Below are positions 1 through 7,192 of a stretch of 39,763 nucleotides of DNA, in pieces (position 1 is the first letter of the stretch; each line of letters opens with the position of its first letter). The position numbers and the translations under genes are program-made. Below the pieces are notes generated by a model. That model did no database searches. It was not told the origin of the DNA and saw only the letters and a list, made by a program, of their open reading frames with translations. The stretch lies in assembly GCA_903919535.1 (NCBI GenBank), contig CAIXIP010000096.1:1-39763 (forward strand). Reading direction: 5' to 3'. The DNA comes from an uncultured Bacteroidota bacterium. Lineage in GTDB: Bacteria > Bacteroidota > Bacteroidia > 2-12-FULL-35-15.

Positions 1-974
1 TCAACTTCTGCTATTTCCAACAAAATATCAGCACACACTTCAAAATCTTTTTGATTATTATTTGTTCTTCCTTTATAAATTCGCCCCATCTGAACTGCGC
101 TTTGACGCCACATATCTCCAGCTTTTGTAAATTCTTCAGAGATCCCTATCAATTTATCTTCCTGCAAATGATTTGCGGCCTGCTCTAAAAATGCTGCATA
201 TAAAAATCGGAAGCCCCCCCCGCCTGTACCTATTTCTTCTTGCATACGAACAACTTGTCCTAAATACAAGCCTGCTTTACGTGGACCTAATTTATCACGC
301 CATTTTCTAATTTGTTTCGAAGTATATTTTATTCCAGCTACTCCTGCAATATTTCCGGGAACATAAAGCATGTCACGTGAATTCCTTTTTATGCCTTTTA
401 TTATTCCTTTTCTCAATATTTCATTACTCACTAATTGAACATTTTCAGGAAAATAAATATGTCCTCTAGGAGCCAAAGGTCCTTTTGCAAATCTCACTTT
501 CATCATATCTTCTTCGGATAATAACGAAACACTTTCCATCACAGGATCACTTACTAAATAGTTTCCGTTTTCCTTTCCATATACAATTATGTTATGTGCA
601 TTGAAATGAAAACGATATTCTGGAGGAAGGTAAGAAAGGTTATATACACCCACCTGACAACCGACAGGAATGCCTTCTTTTATTTTTTGATCTAAATAAT
701 TCTGTGCTTCACTTTCACTTCTAAATTTTTCACGATGAACTTTTACTCCTAATGCTTTACTTGCACGACTAAAAATCCATCCGGGCATTGTTCTGTATGA
801 AATAGCTGGTCCGCCACTAATAACAAGAAAGGGAATATGAATATAAAATATTCCAGACCCCATACCAAATACTAATGGTTCAGTCATAAAATCCAGCCCA
901 TGGTATCGCAATAAGCTAGTTGCAACACCATTTTCACAGTGTGCTGTTTGAATATGTTTAAATTCTTTTACCAC
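1..974 (-). CDS. BtrH-like acyltransferase, 3' end cut by window edge
   Basis: 324 codons are visible and the frame is open to the window edge, so the C-terminus is missing. The N-terminus carries an AHCENGVATSLLRYHG motif. This matches the Cys-containing start of the BtrH N-terminal (papain-like) domain, and is followed by a glycine-rich FGMGSG segment and HFNAHNIIVYG. In butirosin biosynthesis BtrH transfers an acyl group from an acyl carrier protein to an aminoglycoside; members of this family in Bacteroidota sit in pigment and lipid-like clusters. Here the gene is the most distal visible member of an operon with an ACP, which fits an acyl-ACP-using transferase; its acceptor is unknown. 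The GTG start at 974 is chosen because no ATG is available and it lies 4 bases after the stop of the preceding gene. A C8 run (G8 on the coding strand) lies at 214-221. Confidence 0.75.
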   Translation of the reverse strand, partial: MVKEFKHIQTAHCENGVATSLLRYHGLDFMTEPLVFGMGSGIFYIHIPFLVISGGPAISYRTMPGWIFSRASKALGVKVHREKFRSESEAQNYLDQKIKEGIPVGCQVGVYNLSYLPPEYRFHFNAHNIIVYGKENGNYLVSDPVMESVSLLSEEDMMKVRFAKGPLAPRGHIYFPENVQLVSNEILRKGIIKGIKRNSRDMLYVPGNIAGVAGIKYTSKQIRKWRDKLGPRKAGLYLGQVVRMQEEIGTGGGGFRFLYAAFLEQAANHLQEDKLIGISEEFTKAGDMWRQSAVQMGRIYKGRTNNNQKDFEVCADILLEIAEV

Positions 975-978
975 AATT

Positions 979-1377
979 TTATCCTTTAAATTTTTTTAAT
1001 TCATCAATAGTTATATCAAAAGTTTTCGCATATTTCTTTAATTTTTCTTCACTTAAAGAATTGAAAACAGTAGGCTTAAAATGACGTTTGATATTAAATT
1101 TCCAAAAACCAGTATAACCGGAAAGTATAGTTAGATCCATTAATTTTAATTCCATATAATAATATATTGGACTCTTTTCTCCATTGACAACAGACTTTCG
1201 TGCTTCTTCAACCCGCTCTTTAATGTCTTCCCATGCATTATCCAATGCGTCTTTTTTCACTTCCCATCCGGTACTAAGATCAGTTGTATAAGTTCCATCG
1301 CTATTTTTAACATAACATACATCACGTGTTATGCCTTCTAATGCTGATTTATCCTGAGGGACGTCTTCTTTTTTCAT
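979..1377 (-). CDS. Conserved-looking orphan protein of the acyl-carrier operon, 132 aa
   Basis: I do not recognise a named family. The protein is soluble and charged, with no signal peptide or membrane segment. The middle (about residues 45-80) is predicted helical and rich in Glu/Lys. The C-terminus (about 108-131, EEKLKKYAKTFDITIDELKK) looks like a helix-turn-helix-type helical pair, but this is too short to call DNA binding. It sits between the LpxL-like acyltransferase (45 bases upstream) and the BtrH-like gene (4 bases downstream), so it is almost certainly co-transcribed with them. From memory, similar small proteins accompany this gene set in other Bacteroidota; a role as partner of the acyl-transfer enzymes is only an inference. 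Confidence 0.7.
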   Translation of the reverse strand: MKKEDVPQDKSALEGITRDVCYVKNSDGTYTTDLSTGWEVKKDALDNAWEDIKERVEEARKSVVNGEKSPIYYYMELKLMDLTILSGYTGFWKFNIKRHFKPTVFNSLSEEKLKKYAKTFDITIDELKKFKG

Positions 1378-1422
1378 TTTTTAATAATGAATTTAAATAT
1401 TTTTCTACTGTTGACTTTGAAA

Positions 1423-2331
1423 TTATTCTTCCGTCCAGAAATCATAAAAGTTAAACCACTGTGTTGGATATCGTTTCAACATTTCCTCTACTTCTTTCAC
1501 ATAATTATCTGATATCTCAATTACTGCTTTTTCAATTTCTTTTTCTCCTCTTGCACGTTTAGGTTCAATTGGTTTTTTAGCAAAAAAATGATAATGGGAA
1601 TTTGTTTCTTTCACAGCAAAAACAACTGTAATAGGCACACCAAATTTTGCTGCCATAATAAAAGGGCCAGCTGGAAATTTCGCTTTTTTGCCCATAAATA
1701 CTTTTTCAATTGTTTGGGCTCCTGGCCGAAAACGATCACCATGCATAACAACCCATTCGTTATTAGTAAATGCTTTATGTAATTCAACCAAATGCCCCAT
1801 ATCTCCATCTTTAATACCGATGATGTTGAAATTTTTCTTTTTCATAACATCATCCATATATTCCCTCATTTTGGTAATGTCATTATCATACATTAACACA
1901 TTAAATTTTGTATCAAGTATTTCAAGCATCTGCCCTGCTATCTCCCAGTTACCAATATGTGCACTTAATAATATACCTCCCTTACCTAGATCTTTCAAGT
2001 ATCTTAAATTTTCTTTTTGCCCTTCATGCTCTATAGTAAATTTACTTTGCATTCCGGCTAAAAGAGCTGTTTTATCAAGCAAGGTTTGTCCAAAAATATA
2101 ATAATTCTGGTAACATGCTTTATAGGCTTTCCATTTCGAATAGCCCATAATACCCCTAAAAAACTTTAACGATGTTTTGGTAGATTTTGCAGTTAATAAA
2201 AAGTAGAAGGCTACAAATCGCAGAAAAAAATAAGCGATTTGTAGCCCAAAAAATTTAAGTGTAAAAACAAAAAACTTATGTCCTAAAACGCTCCCTTTCG
2301 TTTTACCTTCCCACTTGCTTTTGCCGGACAT
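1423..2331 (-). CDS. LpxL/HtrB-family lysophospholipid-type acyltransferase
   Basis: This 302-aa membrane-associated acyltransferase belongs to the family that includes the lipid A late acyltransferases. The N-terminus has a hydrophobic stretch (about residues 20-48). The catalytic HX4E motif appears as HIGNWE with His near residue 125, and a WVVMHGDR segment follows later. These enzymes move an acyl chain from acyl-ACP to a lipid or sugar acceptor at the inner membrane. An upstream in-frame ATG at 2373 would overlap the ACP gene by 37 bases. I prefer the ATG at 2331: it begins the family-like MSGKSKWEGKTKG sequence and leaves a 5-base gap after the ACP stop. Its place directly after the ACP gene in a biosynthetic operon suggests it acts on the cluster product rather than on lipid A, but that cannot be proved here. 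Confidence 0.8.
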   Translation of the reverse strand: MSGKSKWEGKTKGSVLGHKFFVFTLKFFGLQIAYFFLRFVAFYFLLTAKSTKTSLKFFRGIMGYSKWKAYKACYQNYYIFGQTLLDKTALLAGMQSKFTIEHEGQKENLRYLKDLGKGGILLSAHIGNWEIAGQMLEILDTKFNVLMYDNDITKMREYMDDVMKKKNFNIIGIKDGDMGHLVELHKAFTNNEWVVMHGDRFRPGAQTIEKVFMGKKAKFPAGPFIMAAKFGVPITVVFAVKETNSHYHFFAKKPIEPKRARGEKEIEKAVIEISDNYVKEVEEMLKRYPTQWFNFYDFWTEE

Positions 2332-2336
2332 TTTTA

Positions 2337-2594
2337 TTATGCTAATTCCTTTTGACTCACTTTTGCGAAGCAATATTCGTAAAAGTCACTGAATGTATGA
2401 ATATTAATAAAATCTTCACCAACCACTTTAAATCCAAAATTACTTTCAATTACTACAACTAGGTCGATATAATCTAAGCTATCTAAATCAAGAGTTTCAC
2501 GCAAATTTGCTGACGGCTCTATTTTTGCAATGTCAACTTCAAACTCTTCAACTAAAAATTCGTTTACTTTCGAAATGATCTCTTCTTTTGTCAT
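2337..2594 (-). CDS. Acyl carrier protein of the biosynthetic operon
   Basis: 85 aa, the usual ACP size. The phosphopantetheine attachment motif is LDLDSLDYIDLV, with the modified Ser at residue 39. The protein is acidic and predicted to be a four-helix bundle. It carries acyl intermediates as thioesters between the neighbouring ketosynthase and ketoreductase and the two putative acyltransferases. It lies 32 bases after the ketosynthase stop and 5 bases before the acyltransferase start. Because it is embedded in this operon, it is more likely a dedicated carrier than the main fatty-acid AcpP, although sequence alone does not separate the two. Confidence 0.9.
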   Translation of the reverse strand: MTKEEIISKVNEFLVEEFEVDIAKIEPSANLRETLDLDSLDYIDLVVVIESNFGFKVVGEDFINIHTFSDFYEYCFAKVSQKELA

Positions 2595-2626
2595 GGTAGC
2601 GTTTTGTGTTTTGTTATGTTTAGTTT

Positions 2627-3847
2627 TTATTTTATTTTTTTAATGATAAGTGTTGAGTTAGTACCACCAAACCCAAACGAATTACTTAAAAATGTATCAA
2701 TATTTTTCTCTGTTGTTTTTGTTGCAATATTTAATTTTGCAGATGCTTCATCAGGATTTTCAAAATTAATATTTGGTGCAACAAAATTATTTTGCATCAT
2801 TAACATGGAATATACAATTTCACTAGCACCTGCCATCCAACATTCGTGACCAGTCATTGATTTTGTTGAACTAACTAACGGTTTTGAATTACCGAATACT
2901 TGATCTATTGCCAATGCTTCTGTACTATCGCCACCAACGGTAGAAGTTGCATGAGCATTTATGTAATCGATTTCACTTTCACCAATATTTGCATCTTTCA
3001 ATGCCATTTCTAAAGAACGAACCTGGCCATCAACACTTGAATTAGAAATGTGTTCCCCATTCGATGAAAAACCATAACCAATAACTTCAGCTAAGATCGG
3101 TGCACCACGTTTTACGGCCGATTCATAATCTTCTAAAATAACTGTTGCTGCTCCTCCACCCGGAACCAAACCATCTCTGTCTCTGTCAAAAGGGCGAGAA
3201 GCTTTTGTTGGATCGTTTTCACGAATTGAAAATGCACTTAATCCATCAAAACTGCCAAATGCAAAAGGATTAACTTCCTGAGCTCCTCCACAAATTATAT
3301 GGTTTTGCAAACCCCATTTTATCATCAAATAACCTAAGCCGATAGAATGAGAACCAGATGCGCATGCAGCACTGATAGTTAAATTAATTCCTTTTAATTT
3401 AAATATAGTAGAAAGGTTCATTGTAACAGTACAATTCATAGATTGAAAAATTGAACCAGAACCTATTAATGTTGTATCTTTTTTTTGACGAACAATATCA
3501 ATCGCCTCCATCACAGCTTTTGCAGAGCTATCGTTACCAAATAAAATACCGGTCTCATGTTTATTCAACCAATCGATATCCATTCCATTATCTTTAGTAG
3601 CCTCTAGTGTTGATAGATAAGCATATTCGGCTTCCTGAGATAATTGAATCCGAGCTCTTCTATCTAACAATCCTTTTAACTGAGGAGTTTCAACTTTACC
3701 AGTTAATCCTGAACGATACCCCATTGCTTTTCTTTCCGGATCCAAAACAATTCCTGACTTTCCGTGAAATAATGAATCTCTCACAGCATCAAGATTACTG
3801 CCTAAACACGACCAAATTCCAACTCCTGTTATTACAACTCTTCTCAT
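2627..3847 (-). CDS. FabF-like 3-oxoacyl-ACP synthase
   Basis: 406 aa, the normal length for a condensing enzyme. All three catalytic residues of a decarboxylating KS are present: Cys162 in SAACASGSHSIG, His299 in NAHATSTVGGDSTE, and His334 in KSMTGHEC. It should therefore be an active elongating enzyme rather than a chain-length-factor-like partner. It would condense malonyl-ACP with an acyl primer on the adjacent ACP. It starts 15 bases after the ketoreductase stop, so translation is probably coupled. It could in principle supplement housekeeping fatty-acid synthesis, but the surrounding genes favour a specialised lipid or polyene product. No acyltransferase (malonyl loading) domain gene is visible in the window. 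Confidence 0.88.
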   Translation of the reverse strand: MRRVVITGVGIWSCLGSNLDAVRDSLFHGKSGIVLDPERKAMGYRSGLTGKVETPQLKGLLDRRARIQLSQEAEYAYLSTLEATKDNGMDIDWLNKHETGILFGNDSSAKAVMEAIDIVRQKKDTTLIGSGSIFQSMNCTVTMNLSTIFKLKGINLTISAACASGSHSIGLGYLMIKWGLQNHIICGGAQEVNPFAFGSFDGLSAFSIRENDPTKASRPFDRDRDGLVPGGGAATVILEDYESAVKRGAPILAEVIGYGFSSNGEHISNSSVDGQVRSLEMALKDANIGESEIDYINAHATSTVGGDSTEALAIDQVFGNSKPLVSSTKSMTGHECWMAGASEIVYSMLMMQNNFVAPNINFENPDEASAKLNIATKTTEKNIDTFLSNSFGFGGTNSTLIIKKIK

Positions 3848-3862
3848 CTTTATTTATAAATA

Positions 3863-4597
3863 TTAAGAGTACAAACCTCCGTTAACAGATATCACCTGAC
3901 CTGAAACATATGATGATTTTTTGGAAGCTAACCAGCCAACCACATCAGCAACTTCTTGAGCTTCGCCAAAACGAGCCATCGGTATCAAAGCCTTAAAATC
4001 TTTTTCATTCAGATCATGAGTCATATCCGTTTTAATAAATCCAGGAGCTACAGCGTTCACCGTAATTCCTCTTCGACCAACTTCTTGTGACAATGCTTTT
4101 GTTGCACCAATTACAGCGGCTTTAGAAGCAGAGTAATTTGTTTGACCTGGTAAACCTTTTAATCCTGATAATGAAACAACACTGATAATTCGGCCATATT
4201 TTTTTATCAGCATATCTTTTACGATTAATCTCGTAACATTAAAAAAACCATCAACAGCAATATCCATAACTGAATTCCATTCAGCATTACTCATCCACAT
4301 CAATAAATTATCCTTACGTATTCCAGCATTATTAACTAACACTTCAATGGCTTTTGTTTCTTTATGAGTTTCCATCCAAACACCCAATACTTGATCTACT
4401 TCAGTTTGTTTTGAAACATCAAACTTCATCAGTTCCCCTTCAACACCTTTGCTTTTAACTAATTCGAGCGTTTTTGTCGCTTCATCAATATTTGATTGAT
4501 AATTAATTAAAATATTGTATCCCATTTCGGCCAACTCTAAACAAATGGCTTTCCCTATTCCACGAGAACCTCCCGTTACTAATGCATATTTTATCAT
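3863..4597 (-). CDS. FabG-like 3-oxoacyl-ACP reductase (SDR)
   Basis: 244-aa classical short-chain dehydrogenase/reductase. The Rossmann cofactor motif TGGSRGIG is at residues 8-15, NNAG at about 89-92, and the catalytic triad is Ser142, Tyr155 and Lys159 in NYSASKAAV. It probably reduces the beta-ketoacyl-ACP made by the next gene, using NAD(P)H. The frame extends upstream to a TTG at 4621, but the ATG at 4597 begins directly with the strand leading into the Rossmann motif. It also lies about 16 bases after the transcription start expected from the promoter at 4619-4646, so 4597 is preferred. This is the first gene of the minus-strand operon running off the left edge of the window. Confidence 0.88.
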   Translation of the reverse strand: MIKYALVTGGSRGIGKAICLELAEMGYNILINYQSNIDEATKTLELVKSKGVEGELMKFDVSKQTEVDQVLGVWMETHKETKAIEVLVNNAGIRKDNLLMWMSNAEWNSVMDIAVDGFFNVTRLIVKDMLIKKYGRIISVVSLSGLKGLPGQTNYSASKAAVIGATKALSQEVGRRGITVNAVAPGFIKTDMTHDLNEKDFKALIPMARFGEAQEVADVVGWLASKKSSYVSGQVISVNGGLYS

Positions 4598-4618
4598 ATT
4601 CGATATTTGACGTAAATG

Positions 4619-4646
4619 CAAATTTAGAAAAAATAATTAAATACAA
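4619..4646 (-). promoter_or_regulatory. Bacteroidota-type promoter for the acyl-carrier operon
   Basis: On the minus strand, a TTG (4646-4644) is separated by 17 bases from TAAATTTG (4626-4619). This fits the Bacteroidota consensus of a -33 TTG and a -7 TAnnTTTG. Transcription would start near 4613, giving a leader of roughly 16 bases before the ketoreductase ATG at 4597. Confidence 0.65.
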
Positions 4647-4762
4647 TTATCTAATATTCATTAAAAAAAAAGGAAAGAAAAGGAACTATTTTAGGTAAAT
4701 AAAGACTTTTATAGCTTAATTAATAAAAAATAATTGACTTTATGCTATTTTAGGATTAATAG

Positions 4763-4770
4763 TATATTTG
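4763..4770 (+). promoter_or_regulatory. -7 element upstream of the methyltransferase
   Basis: TATATTTG matches TAnnTTTG and ends 18 bases before the ATG at 4789, predicting a leader of only about a dozen bases. The nearest upstream TTG (4734-4736) is 26 bases away, longer than usual, so the -33 element is uncertain. Confidence 0.5.
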
Positions 4771-4788
4771 CTTTCCAAAAAAAAAATT

Positions 4789-5856
4789 ATGACCTTTTTC
4801 TCTAAAGACACAAAAACAGCACTTCAAGCAAAAGAATATGCACAGTGGATAGCTTTTGCACCTATGGTTTTTCAAGCTACACGTGCATTACGCGACTTTA
4901 ATATTTTATCAACGGTCCATGAGGCCGGGAAAAAAGGAATTACAATTGAAGACGTATCTGAAAAATTAAAATTCCCTTATTATGGCGCCAGAGTATTGAT
5001 GGAAGCAGGGTTAGGAATTGGATTGCTATTAGTTAATGATGATAAATACACCTTAACAAAAACTGGTTACATTATTTTAACTGACCAACTAACACGTGTA
5101 AACCTTGACTTTTCGCATGATGTGTGCTATGAAGCGCTATTTACATTGGACAAGTCTATTTTAAATGGAAAACCGGAAGGATTAAAAGTTTTTGGAACCT
5201 GGAAAACTGTATACGAAGGATTAGCTCATCTGCAGCCACAAGTTCAAAAAAGCTGGTTCGCTTTCGATCATTATTATTCAGATGATTCTTTCCCTGAAGT
5301 TTTGCCACATGTGTATAAAAACAAGCCGAAAAAATTATTAGATATTGGTGGGAACACAGGTAAATGGGCTATTGCAAGTGCAAAACATGATGCTGATGTC
5401 CATGTTACGATAATGGATTTGCCAGGACAAACTGATATGGCAAAAAAGAATATTGATTCATTAGGTCTATCAAACAGAGTTGATTTTTATCAAACAAATA
5501 TTTTAGATGAATCGCTTCCTTTTCCAAAAGGATTTGATGCAATTTGGATGAGCCAGTTTTTAGATTGCTTCTCCGATTCAGAAATTATTTCAATTCTTAC
5601 CCGTTGCAATAAAGCATTAAATGAAAATGGTTCTGTTTATATCTTAGAGCCATTTTGGGACAATCAAAGATTTGAAGCAGCAGCATTTAGTTTGCAAATG
5701 ACCTCTTTATATTTTACAGCAATCGCAAATGGAAATAGCCAAATGTACAATTCTTCAATATTTATAAAATTAGTTGAGAAATCAGGTTTTATTGTTGATG
5801 AAATTATCCCTGGGGTTGGCGTTTCTCATACTTTGTTGAAATGCAAAAAGAAGTAA
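4789..5856 (+). CDS. SAM-dependent O-methyltransferase-like protein
   Basis: 355 aa. The N-terminal part (about residues 15-95) reads like the winged-helix dimerisation domain of plant-type O-methyltransferases (FNILSTVHEAG...ITIEDVSEKL). A class I methyltransferase domain follows, with SAM-binding motif LDIGGNTG at about 184-191 and acidic IMDLPGQ shortly after. It would methylate a small acceptor, possibly an aromatic hydroxyl. It is divergent from the acyl-carrier operon across a 191-bp region with promoters in both directions, and similar methyltransferases occur in flexirubin-type clusters, so a joint pathway is likely but inferred. A TTG at 4768 lies inside the -7 element and is therefore rejected as the start. 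It does not resemble BioC. Confidence 0.8.
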   Translation: MTFFSKDTKTALQAKEYAQWIAFAPMVFQATRALRDFNILSTVHEAGKKGITIEDVSEKLKFPYYGARVLMEAGLGIGLLLVNDDKYTLTKTGYIILTDQLTRVNLDFSHDVCYEALFTLDKSILNGKPEGLKVFGTWKTVYEGLAHLQPQVQKSWFAFDHYYSDDSFPEVLPHVYKNKPKKLLDIGGNTGKWAIASAKHDADVHVTIMDLPGQTDMAKKNIDSLGLSNRVDFYQTNILDESLPFPKGFDAIWMSQFLDCFSDSEIISILTRCNKALNENGSVYILEPFWDNQRFEAAAFSLQMTSLYFTAIANGNSQMYNSSIFIKLVEKSGFIVDEIIPGVGVSHTLLKCKKK

Positions 5857-5889
5857 TTTTTTCGCAAAAAAGCTTATTTTTCGTTACAC

Positions 5890-5923
5890 AAAAATCCCTC
5901 GCAAGTAATTGTAAGGGATTTTT
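5890..5923 (+). terminator. Intrinsic terminator after the methyltransferase
   Basis: A perfect 10-bp inverted repeat (AAAAATCCCT / AGGGATTTTT) encloses a 14-base loop and ends in a T-run. It lies 33 bases after the methyltransferase stop. Confidence 0.8.
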
Positions 5924-5987
5924 CGATTTAACCTTTTTTTTGTTCTTCTATGTTAAGTGTTTTTAAAATATTTCTGATTTTAATCCT

Positions 5988-6452
5988 ATGAAACGATTTC
6001 TCTTTCTTTTTTTAATATCTATAATATCAACTACTTTATTTTCTCAAACAAATAAAACTTTTAGTGATTCGAACTTCAATAAAGGTGATATTATAAGAGT
6101 TCCGAATTTGGATATCGAATTATTAAATCGGGAGAAGGATGTTAAAAACGACTCCCTTGAAGCTCTTGTTGATTTTTTACAAAAGCATAGTAATCTAAAG
6201 TTTGAGTTAGCTTGCCATACAGATTCGAGAGGGAATTTAGCCGGAAATCAACAGTCATCTCAATACAGAGCTGACGGAATTCTTAAATACCTTATCAAGT
6301 ATAAAAACATTAATCCGGATATGATCACAGCCAAAGGGTACGGAGAAACAAAATTACTGATTCAAGACCCTGTAATTGCAAATGCAAAAACTAAAGAAGA
6401 AAAAGAAAAATTGCATTTAATTAACAGAAGAATAGAATTAATAGTAAAATAA
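5988..6452 (+). CDS. Secreted OmpA-domain protein
   Basis: 154 aa. Residues 1-20 form a clear signal peptide (MKRFLFLFLISIISTTLFSQ) with no lipobox cysteine, so the mature protein is likely periplasmic. The rest is a single OmpA C-terminal-like peptidoglycan-binding domain: CHTDSRG, then SSQYRADGILKYL, then AKGYGETKLL, ending in NRRIELIVK. This module binds meso-DAP peptidoglycan in Gram-negative bacteria. There is no beta-barrel, TPR or other partner domain, which makes it short for this group. It ends 11 bases from the convergent transporter gene, and no terminator is visible between them. A specific role cannot be assigned. Confidence 0.82.
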   Translation: MKRFLFLFLISIISTTLFSQTNKTFSDSNFNKGDIIRVPNLDIELLNREKDVKNDSLEALVDFLQKHSNLKFELACHTDSRGNLAGNQQSSQYRADGILKYLIKYKNINPDMITAKGYGETKLLIQDPVIANAKTKEEKEKLHLINRRIELIVK

Positions 6453-6463
6453 TTTCGCTTCAA

Positions 6464-7174
6464 TTACTCTTCTACTTTGTGATGCAATGATTCTTCTGCA
6501 GCCTTTTTTATTACCTGATGCGATTCCTCATCACCCAAATATTTTTCAATAGCTGTGTGACCAACATAAATCAATGGTGTTAAAACAACTGCAATTATCA
6601 ATTTAAATGTGTAACCTGTTAAAGCTGCATTCAAGAACACTGAGGTTGTCATTTTACCGGGTAACCAAAAGGCAATTCCTAATACAACAAATGTATCAAT
6701 CAACTGCGAAATAACTGTAGAACCAGTACTTCTAAGCCAGATCATTTTACCACCTGTTTTATCTCGAAGCAACCAAAATATTGAAACATCTATAAATTGT
6801 GAAAGCAAGAAAGCAACTAAACTTCCGACAATAATCCATAAGCTTTGACCAAATACAGCATAAAACTGAGTATCAGAAACTGTTGAAATCCCAACAGCAG
6901 CAGGAACTTTTATAGCTAAAAATAATATTACAAATGCATAAGCTATCAAAGAAGCTGTAATTAATGAAAGTTTTTTTACACCTGACCTTCCGTAATATTC
7001 ATTTATCAAATCTGTTGTAATAAAAACAACTGGCCAGGGGATGATACCAATACTCATTATAAATGGACCGATATGAATAAGCTTTCCACCTATCAATTCA
7101 GCAACAATAGCATTTGTAATAAAAATACCTGCCAATACAATAAAAACTAAATTACGTTTTGAAGAGAATATCAT
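6464..7174 (-). CDS. yhhQ: YhhQ-family queuosine precursor transporter
   Basis: 236 aa, with about six hydrophobic segments. The features of the VUT/DUF165 (YhhQ) family are present: FITNAIVAELIGGKL at the N-terminus, PWPVVFITTDLINEYYG near residues 47-63, and STVISQLIDTFVVL in the third quarter. E. coli YhhQ salvages preQ0/preQ1 for queuosine tRNA modification. The gene starts 18 bases after the bioA stop and is probably the last gene of the biotin operon. The functional link to biotin is unclear; either chance co-transcription or a different substrate is possible. The charged C-terminal tail (EESHQVIKKAAEESLHHKVEE) is cytosolic-looking. Confidence 0.85.
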   Translation of the reverse strand: MIFSSKRNLVFIVLAGIFITNAIVAELIGGKLIHIGPFIMSIGIIPWPVVFITTDLINEYYGRSGVKKLSLITASLIAYAFVILFLAIKVPAAVGISTVSDTQFYAVFGQSLWIIVGSLVAFLLSQFIDVSIFWLLRDKTGGKMIWLRSTGSTVISQLIDTFVVLGIAFWLPGKMTTSVFLNAALTGYTFKLIIAVVLTPLIYVGHTAIEKYLGDEESHQVIKKAAEESLHHKVEE

Positions 7175-7192
7175 TTCAAAAATTATAAAAAA

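Noticed and set aside
1588-2101. Plus-strand open frames within the acyltransferase gene
   Set aside because: They lie opposite a well-supported gene and have no recognisable protein features; they are antisense shadows.
2332-2373. Longer N-terminus for the LpxL-like acyltransferase
   Set aside because: It would overlap the ACP gene by 37 bases, while the internal ATG gives the family-like start and a normal gap.
4789-5856. Methyltransferase as the missing BioC
   Set aside because: It has an O-methyltransferase-type dimerisation domain and faces the acyl operon, and is separated from the bio genes.
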